A stretch of 64,000 bases of DNA, taken from Paracentrotus lividus. Its lineage: Eukaryota > Echinodermata > Echinoidea > Camarodonta > Echinidae. The position numbers and the translations under genes were made by a program. The notes under the pieces are model-generated. The model saw nothing but the letters and a program-made list of their open reading frames with translations, was not told the DNA's origin and searched no databases. Location of the stretch: the NCBI GenBank assembly GCA_940671915.1, contig CALNVZ010000649.1, positions 1,610,287 through 1,674,286 on the forward strand, in the 5' to 3' direction. Within the stretch, counting starts at the first letter, position 1; the number at the start of each line of letters is the position of its first letter. This document shows positions 33,236 through 45,465 of this stretch, one piece after another.

Positions 33236-33330
33236 GGGTAGGGAGGGTGCACGGTGTGTGAGTTGTGCGGAGGTCGAGCGAGCGCGCCGAGACGATGAGC
33301 GCGCCACTGTGTTCCACCACTGCACGGAAA
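33236..33330 (+). promoter_or_regulatory. CpG-rich candidate promoter of the carboxypeptidase gene
   Basis: GTCGAGCGAGCGCGCCGAGA and GCGCGCC form a CpG-dense island in otherwise CpG-poor DNA, 500-580 bp before the first coding ATG. No TATA box was seen. Its position between the purine tract and the 5' leader fits a CpG promoter, but this is inference. Confidence 0.4.
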
Positions 33331-33820
33331 TCATCAACTGAGTGTGCACTTCACGCTGTGAATCGGTGGCACTTGTTTTGTAATCTCACGGTCCTCTCAC
33401 CTCATGAGTCTGGCTTCTAACCAGATTTGAGTCTAGTCGATGTCAGGTGTCTTTGAAGATCCTTTGACAACCTGATCATACTTCAAACGTTGGATTCAAC
33501 AGGATATATCCGTCTCTTTCGCTTTCGCTTTCCATGCGAAAGTTTTGTTTCGAAGCACCAGGAATATTTGCTATTCAAATTTTGTTTTCACCACAGGATA
33601 CAACAACCCTGGACTAGTTCATGGATTCAAAAGCGTTTTTCTTTTAATGTTCATTTAGCTTACAGTTACTGTTGTGGGATGATACAAGGTCGAGGAGAAA
33701 TGCAAATAACGTCCGTCCGGTAATATCATAAATGTTTTCTTAGTCAATGCTAGTGCAGTTTTTAGGACCAACGGAAGGACAATTTTCTCGATTGGATAGG
33801 AAAAAGGAGAAACTATAAAG

Positions 33821-34193
33821 ATGTGCTGTGACTGTGTGTGCCGCTTGACCAAAGACCCTCATACCACAATGGCTAATAACCAGGACAACGACATAAACTC
33901 TGAAGAATCATGTCAAAATTCCCCCTCCAAAAGATTTAGCAGACGACATATCCCGCTGCTAACTGTCAGTCTCCTAGCCATCGCTTACATCCTTACCTGC
34001 CTGCCCTGCCCGGCTGCGGCCATCGGACAAATTCGCTGGGAGTACCATGATTATGCCATGTTACACCAAGAACTGGACGACTTTCGCTTGCGTTGGCCAC
34101 AGCTGAGCAGGGTGTACAGTATTGGAACCAGCGTAAAAGGGAGGGAGATGTATGTGTTGGAAATAAGTGATAATCCTGGAGTTCATGAAGTTG
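33821..34193 (+). CDS. E/N-type metallocarboxypeptidase (M14), first coding exon
   Basis: A regulatory carboxypeptidase that would remove C-terminal Arg or Lys from peptides or proteins in the secretory pathway or outside the cell. The exon holds an N-terminal tail, a hydrophobic signal-anchor or signal peptide (residues 44-67, IPLLTVSLLAIAYILTCLPC then PAAA), and the start of the catalytic domain: WEYHDYAMLHQELDDF, YSIGTSVKGREMYVLEISDN and PGVHEVG. These match the opening of carboxypeptidases E, N and M (FEYHRY..., IGRSxEGRxLxVxExSDNPGxHE). It ends in phase 1 at G before GTAAGT (34194). In the family the next residues hold the zinc-binding NMHGNE, which must lie in a later exon. The second ATG (33869, ACAATGG) has the better start context and would drop 16 residues. 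Which of CPE, CPN, CPM or CPZ it is cannot be decided. Confidence 0.85.
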
Positions 34194-37100
34194 GTAAGTT
34201 GGTAAAAAATATTCCTAACATCCAAAATTAAAAAATAATGTTCCCAATAATCAAATGAAAACAAAATGAAAATAACATATAATTTCTTGGCATTATTTTG
34301 GTATTGATATAATGATTTGAAACACCAAAAACGCACATATTATTAGGGGCCTATAGGTTGAAAATAATCTAACGTTATTTCAACATTTCAGCTGTTCAAA
34401 TCGTGCTTTACATTTATGAATATATCATGGCGCACTATTGGCCTATACAATGTTTCTACATTTGCCCATGATTTGCCCATTGCCAAAATGTAATTTTGGC
34501 GCGGAAAAAAAACCTTGCTGACACAGCTCTAACTGTATAAGTCATGTTTGTGAAAAGTGATCGAAATTATGTTTTCATGTAAAAACCCGTTTCCATAATT
34601 AATAATATCACTTCGGAAATTGTTATACATGTACTATGAAAGTTCATGTCACGGTTAAACACAAACATTACACGGCTAAACTCCCAAACCGTAGTGGTGA
34701 CCCCCTAGCACTCCTCATTGCGGTCATGAAAACAGACTTTGGGATTAAATCCTCTGTCGAAAGATTTGACAGCTAACACACTCACACCTGTCTGACATAT
34801 GATCAACAAAAAAATTATATCCAAAAGATTAGCTCCATTACTACAGCTTCCCGCTTCATCGGTAGTAGCACGGCAACACACCAGGCCGAGTGGGGTAGAA
34901 GAGGGATCGAAACTAAACCAGCTTTCAAGATCGAGGACGAGACTTTTATTTATATCTTCCATTATCCTAAGAAACGTATCAATGTCGGCCTTGGAAATTG
35001 ATACACGTATGGATAGATATATTAAGTTAGAGGCTTGTTCGTAGCCATTATAGGATTATCTAAATATACAATCCCCATCCTTGCTTTTTATGTTTTTAAT
35101 AGAACGGAACAGATGCTTGTATATTTTGACTTCGATGATGTTTCCGCTCACCTGTATAATCAAACATGCCCTTCATTTTTTTTTCATGTAACGTGTGGAG
35201 TTGAGCTCTTTCTTTCTGTTCAATGCACAATTCCTATATTTATTTTCTTACCGACGATTGTTTTTAGTTTTCTTTTTTTGCAGTGCTTCTTCTTCTTTCG
35301 TCTCCTTTTCAAGTTTATCTTACATTGGTACTGTCTTTGAATCCCCTGGGGGCATTTCATGAAAGGACTTGTCGGACGTTTTATCCGACAAACTGTTATA
35401 AGCTACTGAAATGCTTGCATCTGATTGGCTGAGAGCAAATTTGTCGGATAAAATGTCCGACAAGTCCTTTGATGAAATGCCCCCCAGAAATGTTCCTTCT
35501 TGAAGGCCCAACATGGTTTGTGTATTTTCTCTCTTAATCAATAATTTAATACAACCCTTATTCCGCCAGCTTCTTATGAATAGCCCCTTGTTTCTTCACC
35601 TTCACTCCCTTCCACATATCGCTTTTTCGTGCACAGGCATCGATCCTAACGATATTTTGTTGTACAAATTTTGCCTTTTTGTGCGAGTAGGAAAACTTTA
35701 ATTTAACAGCTGACCGATTTTCTAAATGGTTCGAAATGAGATGTCTAGATTTTGAATTCTACCTCAACCACATACATGACATATTCATTACCGAAATTGA
35801 TACGTACAAAGGTAATTGCAAATCGCTGATTTCCTGGAGATTTCGATATTAATTGCCTCATCATTTTGATTATTAATATTATTAGGCATAGCACACAGCA
35901 CTGGTCACAAACCTGCCACGCAGTCTACACAGACTCTTTCGTGCCCTCGGACTTTCTTAAGAGACAATTTTCAACTTGAAAAAGGAATATAACCACAACT
36001 CAAAAAGATTTTGTTTTTATATGTCTACCAAAGGAACATTCAAATATATTCTGTATAATATCTCCTCTATTCAGTAGTAGGAACTATTTTAAAATAATTG
36101 TTTTAACACAGCTAAATTTCTGAGCACAGAGTATTGATCCAAAGTTTGACCCACTTTCACTGCACTGAGCCTACTGTCCCCAAATCCCCGAAAACTCTCT
36201 GTTTTAATTTGTCTCTCCTTGGGCATTCCATTCCATATTTGGGAAAGATTTTTCCATATATGGGAGCCATGACTTCACTCCACACAATAGTGCTAGGACA
36301 TTTTTGTATGAGTCATACTTTTGAAGTTTTGGTGAGTTTTACCAAATTTCACAAATCGTCTCCAAATCACTCATTTTTACTCTATTTCATACGTCCCAGC
36401 AGACATGCTATAGTTGAATCTTCACTGTTTCACATGATGTAGTTAGAATTTTTTTTGTTTAGTGCACACCTAAGAAAGAGACATAGAACTTGGGGGAGTC
36501 ATTTCTATTTTGGTGCATCTGTTGAGGTAGACCCGCACGCTAACAACATATCATGGCACGCTCAAGATACACAGGCTCAACCATGTCAACAGACTGGATG
36601 GAGAAGAGTAGAAATCGTGTTACTTGTACATTATAAACACATTACTGCTGAGAACTTTCACAGTAAAATTGTTTTATATTCCAGGGATAATTCTGATGAC
36701 TTTTCTTTGTTGGTCTATTTGTATTGTCATATTAAAGACCTAAATTAGAAGGGGTGTTTGCTTGAAGTTCCAAAGGGAGTGAAGTATGCAAGTGTTAACA
36801 GCTGAAAGTGTGTACAGCAGCCTGTGTGTGAGTATCTTGTGTGCATTAAACGGTCTCTGTATGTAAGTTGGCTCTTCTAATCCATGCGTAGCAGCCCTAC
36901 TAAAATACTGACTAGCAGACTGATTACAATGTTTGTAGAGTGCAGACAAGTGACATTTCCAAATGATTTGAAAGGAGATTATCACATGTGAGTAAACAAT
37001 ATGATTACATAATTTCTTACTCATTTTCACTACTATATACTTTGGTATACTTTTGATTATCGTTTATGGTAAAGCACAAGCGTTAATGTCCAAGATATTA

Positions 37101-38450
37101 ATGAAAGAAGAATATAAACCATATCCTGAAAAGGGATACACATTTTACACTGTATTATTATGCATGACCCTCCTTATGATCAGTTGTTTTTGTATCCTTT
37201 GAAGGAAGAGTGGGACGATAATCTCTTGAAAATAGTGTTGAAAAAATGACTTTGTAGTAAATTTATGTTTGAGACTATAATTTTGAAATTCAAGTCGTTG
37301 TTCTGAAAGATTGTATGCATTTGCGTTATTATCATGCACCATTTTGTACCAACGTCACATTTCTGAAAATATTTTATGCATATTTAATTAGGCAATGTAT
37401 GGTGTTGCCTTTAGCAGATATAGAGTATATATATAAAGACCTAATTAACGTTTTATGTCAACTGCTCTACATTGCCATTTAGTCAGGCAATAAACTGATC
37501 ACGTTTTGTTGTGATACGCCAATTTGATGGTATTTGAGAGCGCTTTAACGTTTACGCATATTTAATGAGATGGTCATATGAGATCTGAAGTAATACTGAT
37601 TATTTGCATATTTCAATTGAAACTCTGGCTTATAATTGATAGATACCGGTTTGTAATTATATTCAAATATTAAAAAACTTATAAATGGTATATTGAAAAA
37701 AAAAATTCTGACAACAAAAAATGTTAAAAAATAATTGTGCCTAATTTGCATAATTATAATTAGACTAATTAATCATCTAATTTGCATATTTAATGAGACA
37801 AATTAAAAAATCTTATTTAAAAATATAAAGCTTAGGGAAAGTGACCACTGTACCAATTTTTATCACTTTACCACTTACAGAATTTGAGTTATGTCATTTA
37901 TGCATATTAATTAGCTGGACTTAGACTATTTTTCGACATTGTTTTGGTTGCAGTCGTCAATTTTACGTCTAAGACTGGTTTTTGACCATCCATATTTTTT
38001 TTTTTAAGTGTATGATGTGTCTGATATTTGCAATACATAGAGAGTTGCCAAAGTTGTACTGAAATATGTAATTTCCATCCATATAATGTATTGTGTATTT
38101 AAGACAGAGGTGTCCAAAATACCTTAATTAATATTTTTAGGCCAAAATGGCGGATTTTGGCAGGTTTTGGACCATTTTCAAGAAATTATTTTTTTCGATA
38201 ACTCTGGAATGCAATGTCCAATTGGAAATATTTTTTCACCAGAATGCATCTTTCACTGAGATCTTTGATATTAAACCATTTTAAAACATACTAATGGTAT
38301 ATGTAAATTTCATGTGCTATGCCTAATATTATTTTGTTCATTTCTATTTTGTTTGTAAACTTTTTTATTCAAAATGCCTCAACTCTGACAATATGGCTTG
38401 GTCATCGTTTTCTTCTTCAGATCTATGCTACAAAAATTGTATTATTTAGA
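34194..38450 (+). other. Probable first intron of the carboxypeptidase gene; only repeats seen
   Basis: It starts with a consensus donor. No exon resembling the NMHGNE or later carboxypeptidase blocks was found here or farther right. It contains the palindromic MITE at 35346-35487 and an AT-rich stretch (37375-37930) with at least five copies of TTTGCATATTTAATGAG-like words. Confidence 0.5.
35346..35487. mobile_element. Palindromic MITE, CTGGGGGCATTTCATGA ends
   Basis: The outer 48 bp are inverted copies, with ACTTGTCGGACxTTTTATCC on both sides of a unique centre containing CTGATTGGCTGAG. No coding capacity. Confidence 0.8.
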
Positions 38451-38459
38451 TCTGTATCT

Positions 38460-38521
38460 TTCTCCTCATCTCTATCTCTCTCTCTCTTTCTCTCTCTCTC
38501 TCCCTCCCTCTCTCCCTCTCT

Positions 38522-38555
<34 letters not shown>

Positions 38556-38595
38556 CTTCTCGCTCCCTCTCTCTCCCCCTCTCTCCCTGTCTCTA
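38460..38595. repeat. (CT)n tract
   Basis: About 135 bp of imperfect CT/CCCT repeats. Frames across it are low-complexity artefacts. Confidence 0.9.
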
Positions 38596-39769
38596 TGCCT
38601 CAAACTTTCTGTCCTTGATATACTGCATGCCTCTATGAACCAAATCATCTGACATAACAAGTGCACCATATATGCTAACTATAATCGTAAGTCTCAATAA
38701 AAAGTCCATAAGTATGCTTGAAATACACGTAATCTTGATGTAATGTATACAGTATTTATAGACTCTTTAAAAAAAAATGGGGGGGGGGGGATAATTTAGT
38801 AATGAGATCTTCAATTTCGACGTGTGCATGTGGTACCAAATTAAAGCAAAAAAAAAAAAGGGAAAAAAAGATCTTACCGATACACTTTATTTTGTATAAT
38901 TTGCTTTTTAAGAAAAGAAAAGAGTTATGTTTAATTTTGTTCAAATGGGTTGGTTGCCATGGTTTTTTTGCCTTATTCACTGGGTTAAACGAGAACGTGA
39001 TAGGCTTTTGAATGTTTTGAATACGAAGACCGATTTAGAGATCCTGTCCCCAGCCTTGCTTCTCAAAGGGTGTCATTATAATGAGACGGAAGATATTCCT
39101 TAACCCCATACCCTTCTCCAGAGAAATAGGATACCACTAAGATCCTCTGAAGAGTCATCCGATCCGTATAGGTAGGTAGTTGTACCCCTTCCACCGCTCC
39201 CATAACCTACTTTTACCCCCATTCGCTCTCTTCCTTCGTCATTCTGCAAAAAAAACAAACAAACAAACAACAACTTCCTTTACTTCATTCCTTTTGTGTA
39301 TTTGCCGCTTATTCAATTTTTGTCAATAATTTTGGTGAAGCTGTCTGTCATGCTGAATTAAATCTGATCATCAAACTTTTATCGTTACTGATCTGTAACT
39401 AGTGTAACCGTATTACCGTTCGTCTAACCCACTTCTACGTCGTTCTTCTCCTTCCAACTACTTTCTAACAGTGTGAACTGCATTTCAATCATTTAGTCGA
39501 TTATTTAATTTCGGGAAACAATCTAGCTCAGTAGTGTGTCATCAGGCTAAAGTGATGCCAATGTGCTTTGCTGATCGCTGAGTTGCGTTGTCTTTGCATC
39601 TTTTACGCACGTCTCTTTTGATGAGGCCAATCTAATACTTGGCACTAAATGTGACGTTTTGGAGCCGTCGTTGTTTTACTCCGTTGTAATGTTATAAAGA
39701 TAGGAAATATTATTCTTTTGCCGACAGGGGGAAAACGTGTGAAAAAAGCATAAATCACAGGCTGCCCGG

Positions 39770-39895
39770 TTTTCCGTGACTCATGAAACGTCACGGAGAC
39801 TCAGGAGACGTCTCAGCGACGTAACAGTGACGTCTGTGCTACTCAAGAGACTCGGAGTCTCCAACTACTCGCGAACCAGTCTCTTGGCCGATGAG
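39770..39895. repeat. GAGACGTCTC-word repeat, copy 1
   Basis: CACGGAGACTCAGGAGACGT, GTGACGTCTG, AGAGACTCGGAGTCTCC and related words recur in both orientations. The same word family recurs at 53731-53893. Confidence 0.5.
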
Positions 39896-40380
39896 ATACT
39901 ACCTTTACTTTTGAAAATAGTATTGCAAGAAGATTTAGCTTTTGTGTTGACTTTTAAGTTTTATTAGGCAAAGCCAACCTGATGTCTTATTTTGTACAGT
40001 GACTGTCTTGAATTGCTATAATTATGAATGAAATTCGTCTTGTCAATCATCAAAGTAGGTCCGTGACATGTTCGAAAGTGGATTGACGTTTCAAGAGTTG
40101 ACTCCAAACGTGACAAAAATAGTGCAGTATTTCAGCTCGATAAGCACTTCCACAACCGGTCTGAGAATCCCGAATCTCGACATCTAGAAAATATGAATTA
40201 ATGTTCCCTGCCAATATGATATAAAAAGATCATCGTTTAATCAAATCTAAGATTTATCCATCTCATCTTCTTCTCTGCATGCTGAGGAACCTTGACATCC
40301 TTCAAACAAATTATCACCATGGCCGTGATGATAGATTTGAGTTGAAGGAGGCGAGAACCCCTGTCGTTTGATGTCTATGT

Positions 40381-41007
40381 TAAGCCTCGGTCACAATTAA
40401 TGCCATCACGAACGGATCAGGACGCTGTGCCAACGATTTTCAGACCATTTTGTAAGAACTTTTTAAGAAGGCCGAACGAAACCATTGTTCGGAGACCTGT
40501 CGCAGACCATTCGTAAGTGCGAAGATTGGTCGATGGTCTTGTCCAAGATTTTCTTCAACATCGTACGAAACCCTCTTTCTTAAGACGACCGTACGAACAT
40601 CGTAAGGATGTCGTGAGGAAGCCGCAAGAAAGTAAGCTCCATCTACGAATCTTTACAAACTCCAGGACTAGAGAGATTCGTACGAACGTATCGTTCGCAC
40701 GAACATTTGTGACCGTAGCTGAATGCGGCGGTCACAACTCGCCATACCATCGACGTGCAACTCCCTACGATGGATTTCGTAGAAAGGTACCTCGCAGGTA
40801 CAGTGCATGTACGACTTACAGGAAGTTTTTACAATACCCTTACTACAGAAACGCAGGAATCGCAGAAGTTGACCCAGGACCTGTGCATGCAGGCTACGTT
40901 GATGGCACGTGCCCCGTAGACTACGGCGAGTTGTGACCGCCGCATTAGCAGAATATGGCCCAGGACTCGAGAACGTATCGTTCGCACGAATATTTTTGAC
41001 CGTAGCT
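40381..41007. mobile_element. Composite CGGTCACAA fold-back element
   Basis: An inner palindrome starts GCTGAATGCGGCGGTCACAA (40719) and ends with its near-complement GTTGTGACCGCCGCATTAGC (about 40951). It is flanked by a direct repeat of about 40 bp containing ACGTATCGTTCGCACGAA (40685 and 40975) that ends TTTGTGACCGTAGCT or TTTTTGACCGTAGCT. The far left edge (40386, CTCGGTCACAA) is inverted to these. The region is rich in TCGTACGAA words. The reading frames here are not genes. Confidence 0.55.
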
Positions 41008-41286
41008 TTAGTTGAAGTCGAAGAAATCATCATGGTTGAAAGAAATATAACAAAACAGCGAATACATGACAAATGACATGGCCTCCGGCATCTGCAGTAT
41101 CTGTGCTACATTGTAGTATTTGAAATGTGTCGTGACGACACCATTTAGAAGAGATGAAAAGGTACAAATTGTTATGTCTAAGATGTGAAATCATTCAAAA
41201 CTTTACAAGAAATATTGCAAGTAAATACATTACATGAAATGAGAGGAAAGCCATTTATGAATAATGGATATGTAAGTAAATAGGTA

Positions 41287-41295
41287 CCCCCCCCC

Positions 41296-41339
<44 letters not shown>
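41287..41339. repeat. C run joined to A run
   Basis: Nine C followed by about 42 A. The same C-then-A junction recurs at 22402, 31351, 41803 and 60540. Confidence 0.8.
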
Positions 41340-41343
<4 letters not shown>

Positions 41344-41892
41344 TGGCACATTAACTTTACTCGTTAAGAGGACCCAAGATTCAGCAGAAAAGAAATACAT
41401 TTCAAGGTTTGTGCTCTTCAAACGACATTGAAGAAGAATCACGTTGGAATTAGAAGACAGGTTTCTTCAATTTCTATTAACTCGTTAGTCAAATGCATTG
41501 CTCCTAAAAATTAAAACCGAATGTAATTAGGACAAAAATCAACACAATGTCGAAATATCAATAATGCCGCAGGCTTTCTGGTGACCCTTAAATGAACTGT
41601 AGCTAGTTTGATTCATTATTTATTGAAATTTTCAGGTAGTCGTCATGATATATCAACTGCGAAATTGAATTTAAAAACCAGAATTCTCTTCTTTAAAATC
41701 ACAATGCTAAATTGTTAAACATTCATATAACTAAACTAAAGACTTTTGTATGATTATCGTTTAAAATGCACACAATATCAAAACCTGATACTCATGCTAC
41801 CCCCCCCCCAAAAAAAAAAAATATATATATATATGATTTATATTGTGGGGAAATTTTCTCTTTCTCATCAACATGATCAAGTACATGTTTGT

Positions 41893-41940
41893 CATGTCAT
41901 GGACTTATAACCATATAAGTCCATGTTCATGTGAATGCTG
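41893..41940. repeat. Perfect hairpin palindrome
   Basis: CATGGACTTATA, a four-base loop and TATAAGTCCATG form a perfect 12-bp stem (41901-41928). It lies among several CATGATCATG/TCATGTCATG words. Confidence 0.7.
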
Positions 41941-42394
41941 GGACGTTTCTTCAAAGACAATGTCATGATCATGTTAGTCATGTTCGCGTGTGACATTCTG
42001 TGAGCCTTTCTTCAGCGAATGTCGTTGAATTTGATGCGATAAATTACCCACATCTTCACAGATCTGGGCCAGAGATCAAAAGATTGACAACGCTTGAGAG
42101 ATAAATCAAGCTGTGATGAATGCTATCTGTTTAAGATGTTTTTTGCTCTCTTGCTACTTTTTCAAGGGAGCGGTATGGTCCCATAATTGCAACTGTAACC
42201 ACGGATAGGTGCGTGTTGCTATGTCATACTGTGACAAGGTTGAAACGGATGTTATCCTCTTGAATAAAGCAAGTTTTAAAAATATCGACGGAAGGTGATT
42301 TAAACCCTTCTTTGATCATGTTGTTGCTAAGTGACTCAAGAAAAAGTTGTTGAAATATAAAGCCTACATGTGCCATTGTGGTGTCAAAAAAATA

Positions 42395-42887
42395 TCAGAA
42401 AAGTTCTTGCAGCAATGCTTCAAGAGCACCTGTAATCTTACTGTACAATTTGCAGTAAAATTACACAAAATTGGTATATGGGGTGTGAAATTTTACAATT
42501 TCCTGTAATAAAAGACTTTTTTCATTTTTGAAAACAGACATGTTATGTTAAATTGCAGATAATTGTCAGAATATACCAATTTTCTGTAATTTTACTGTAA
42601 TTTGACTATAAATTGTGTTAACAATAAAATTGTGCAGTGAGATTACAGGTGTTCTTGAAGCCTGCTGCAAGAACTGTAACCGTCTGGTTTTTTTTAAGGA
42701 GAAAAAAAAACTGAATCATTCTGCATATTCTGCAATTTAACAGAACAAGTTTGTTTTCAAAAAGGGGAAAAAAAGTCTTTTATTACAGGAAATTTGTAAA
42801 ATTTCATACCCCATAATTATATTTTTGTAATTTTACTGCAAATTGTACAGTACGATTCTTGAAGCCCTGCTGGAAGAACTTTTCTGG
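42395..42887. mobile_element. Fold-back element with about 165-bp arms and an internal third terminus
   Basis: The left arm (42395-42560, TCAGAAAAGTTCTTGCAGCA onward) is inverted at 42715-42887. A third terminus, GGTGTTCTTGAAGCCTGCTG, lies at about 42650, suggesting a 3'-end duplication or two overlapping copies. The words TTACTGTA, TTGCAGTAAAATTAC and CTGTAATTTTACTG recur. No gene. Confidence 0.6.
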
Positions 42888-42924
42888 ATTCCTTTTAAGA
42901 GAAATTTTCTAACTGTGTAGGGAC

Positions 42925-43740
42925 TGTTTCAAAAATTCGTTACCACTTATATAGATTTTCATACATATACCGTTTGCATGAGTTTGAAGGAATACTGTTT
43001 GAAGTATCGATACAAGTGTAGTTTTCAAATACTTGATGCAATAAATTAACTGGAAGAAAGTTGTTGAAAAGGGATGGGGAGTTAAGGTTAAGCTAGTGTA
43101 AAATTCGTAACAAGAGCTCTGTTACAAGCTTTCATCACCATTTCTATTTCAATTGTCTAGCATAACGTTTAGTAGATTATTTTGGAAGTAATGACGTTTG
43201 AAATGCCGTAGCTTCAAACACCTCATGCTACAAATTGCAAGAAAAAACATTGTCGTAAAAAAAGGGCGAGTGGAAGCTTGTGAGGGAAATCGTAAAAAAA
43301 GAGGATTGTTACAAAATTTCGTCACCGTTTAAATTGTCAAGGATAACTTTTAGTTACACTTCTAAGAAGGATTAGCCTTTAATATATCGATGTAAGTAAC
43401 TTGAAATACTGTATATGCCAAGATTGACGGAAAAGAAAGTTGTTGAAAAAACAAGGGCAAGTATAGGCCACTGAAAAAGTAAAACGTAACGAGAGAGGTT
43501 TCAATATTTCGTCACCATTTCGATAATTGCTAAGCACATCTTTAAGTAACAAACTGTAATACAGTTGCATGTTTTAGAACGATAAAGTTTGACATATTGA
43601 TGCAAGTATCTTAAAATATGCAAGTAACTTGATTGCCACGACTGGCGGAAAAGGAAGTTGTTGAAAAGGAGAAGGGCGAGTATAAGCCATTTAAAAAGCA
43701 GGTTTCAAATTTTCGTCACCACCAAAAATTCAAGCATAGA
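42925..43740. repeat. Degenerate satellite, unit about 189 bp, four to five copies
   Basis: The anchor phrase TTTCGTCACCATTT and variants recur at about 42941, 43131, 43318, 43507 and 43713, spaced 190, 187, 189 and 206 bp. Within each unit GAAAGTTGTTGAAAAGG, GGGCGAGTATAGG and GATGCAAGTA phrases appear in the same order. Identity between units is moderate. Confidence 0.75.
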
Positions 43741-44810
43741 TGAGTAAAGAAGAAGTTTGCGGTGAGCGAAAAAGGGCCTCATAATTGTCTTTCGATTGAC
43801 ACATTGACAGTTATCCGTCGGTAATTATCATATCAAAAACTTTTTACCAAGAACCCGTAAGATCTGACCCCCTAACTTGACAGGCCATCCCCTTCAACGA
43901 AATCACCTAATTATAACTGACACGCGCGTGTATTATCCAGATATAAACCCATGCTCAAGAGACTAGGGGCCGAAATCCGCCCATGGTTTTGAGCGCGGTT
44001 TCAGAGATTTACACTTTTCAAGAGGCTCCTTTGAAAAGTGGAAGTAGCCAGGATATGATACAGTTGGGTGATTATCCCATTTATAGAGCTACCGAATTTC
44101 ACTTCCATCTTCTTGAAGACGATTCGGAGGGATGCAATTATAGTAACCATGGTAATGATTATTGGCGATTGTAATCGATGTATTATGCGCCCTTCGGATA
44201 ACAAGATTCCCGAGAAATTATTTTCAATTTATTCTCGCTGTTTCTGTTCCTTTTTAGATTCATTAATGGTATTCTCACGCACACTTTTTCATTATCAGAT
44301 ATTTGTGGTCATCATCGAAATGAAGGGTGTATGATGACCACAGTTTTGATTAACCGTAATTCAGCTGTGACTAAAAATACATTTTCATATCAAAATAAAT
44401 TAACAGATTCATAGATGCCTGAACATGAATTAAAGAGCGCGGTGCTGTTGTTGAAAGACCTAATTTAGTTACTTTAACCCTTAAAACCATAAAAAAATTC
44501 GACGATTACATTGTATTTCGTAGATCAAACACATTCATTTATAAATGGTTGATCGTCAATTATAGTTACAGAAGTGAGGAGGCACGATATAAAAAGTTGC
44601 AAATATTTGCTTTCAAGTCAATGATATGAGTAATATTTTTAACCGCAATACAAAACTGGTTTGCTAAAGCGGTTTTACGGCATTATTTAGGGTAAGATTT
44701 ATACCAAAACTTGGGATGGAATTGATATAGGCTGAAATATTGTTATTAACTATTTTAATGAAGAATGTCCATCTCCAAAACAACCTAACCCTAACCCGAA
44801 ACGGAATAAC

Positions 44811-44988
44811 CCTGCCGGAAAAAGCACAGTGTCCCCCACACTGTGAAAATGGGCTAAATCTACACAGTCGTCACATTGTGAAGGACTCGGACACTGTTTT
44901 TACAGAGTCGACTTTGTGGATTGGCCCATTTGCACAGTGTTTCCACAGTGTGGACACACTGTGATTGACTCTGTTCTTTTCCGGCAGG
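44811..44988. mobile_element. CACACTGTG-word fold-back element A
   Basis: CCTGCCGGAAAAAGCACAGT at the left is mirrored by CTGTTCTTTTCCGGCAGG at the right. The words CACACTGTG, CACAGTGT and ACACTGT fill the interior (at least six). Confidence 0.7.
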
Positions 44989-44999
44989 GAAGCCCGGAA

Positions 45000-45465
45000 C
45001 AACTGTCGGTGCACCACACTGGAAACAACACAGTCCCACAATGCGAAACATAATATGAAATATAGTGTGAACGCAGTGTCCAACTGTGTGAAACACGGTC
45101 TGCATAAATCCTGAACTAATTATAATTTGATCGTTTTCACACTGTGAGGGAGTGATTTCCCAGTGGAAAAACCACCTTACGGGGAAAAACAAAGTCCCAC
45201 AGTGCGATACACAGTAATGAAGCACAGTGAACACAGTGCCTCACTGCATAAACAAAGCATGAAATAAAATTTGAATACAGTGTGAATACAGTTTGAAATA
45301 AACTGTAAAATTTTAGCTTTTTCACACTGTGAGGAAGTGAATTCACGGAGAGATTACTGTGAAATCTTATTCACACTGTAAAATTCGAGCGTTTTCGCAT
45401 AGTTGACAATGTTAATGTATTAATTGTGAACACATTGTGGGACACTGTCTCCCTCCTAGCAATAA
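45000..45465. mobile_element. CACACTGTG-word fold-back element B
   Basis: AACACAGTCCCACAATGCG near 45028 faces CACATTGTGGGACACTGTC near 45432. Many CACACTGTGAGG, AACACAGTG and GAATACAGTG words lie between. The boundaries are less sharp than for elements A and C. Confidence 0.5.

Noticed and set aside
32704-33349. Three overlapping Ser/Leu-rich minus-strand frames of about 180-190 codons
   Set aside because: They translate the pyrimidine strand of a simple purine tract. All three frames are open, which indicates low complexity rather than coding.
40517-40936. 139-codon frame rich in Arg
   Set aside because: It runs through inverted and direct repeats of the CGGTCACAA fold-back element, and the opposite strand is also open because of the palindrome.
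44860-45234. 124-codon minus-strand frame rich in Cys, His and Val
   Set aside because: It translates iterated CACACTGTG words and is not a zinc-finger protein.
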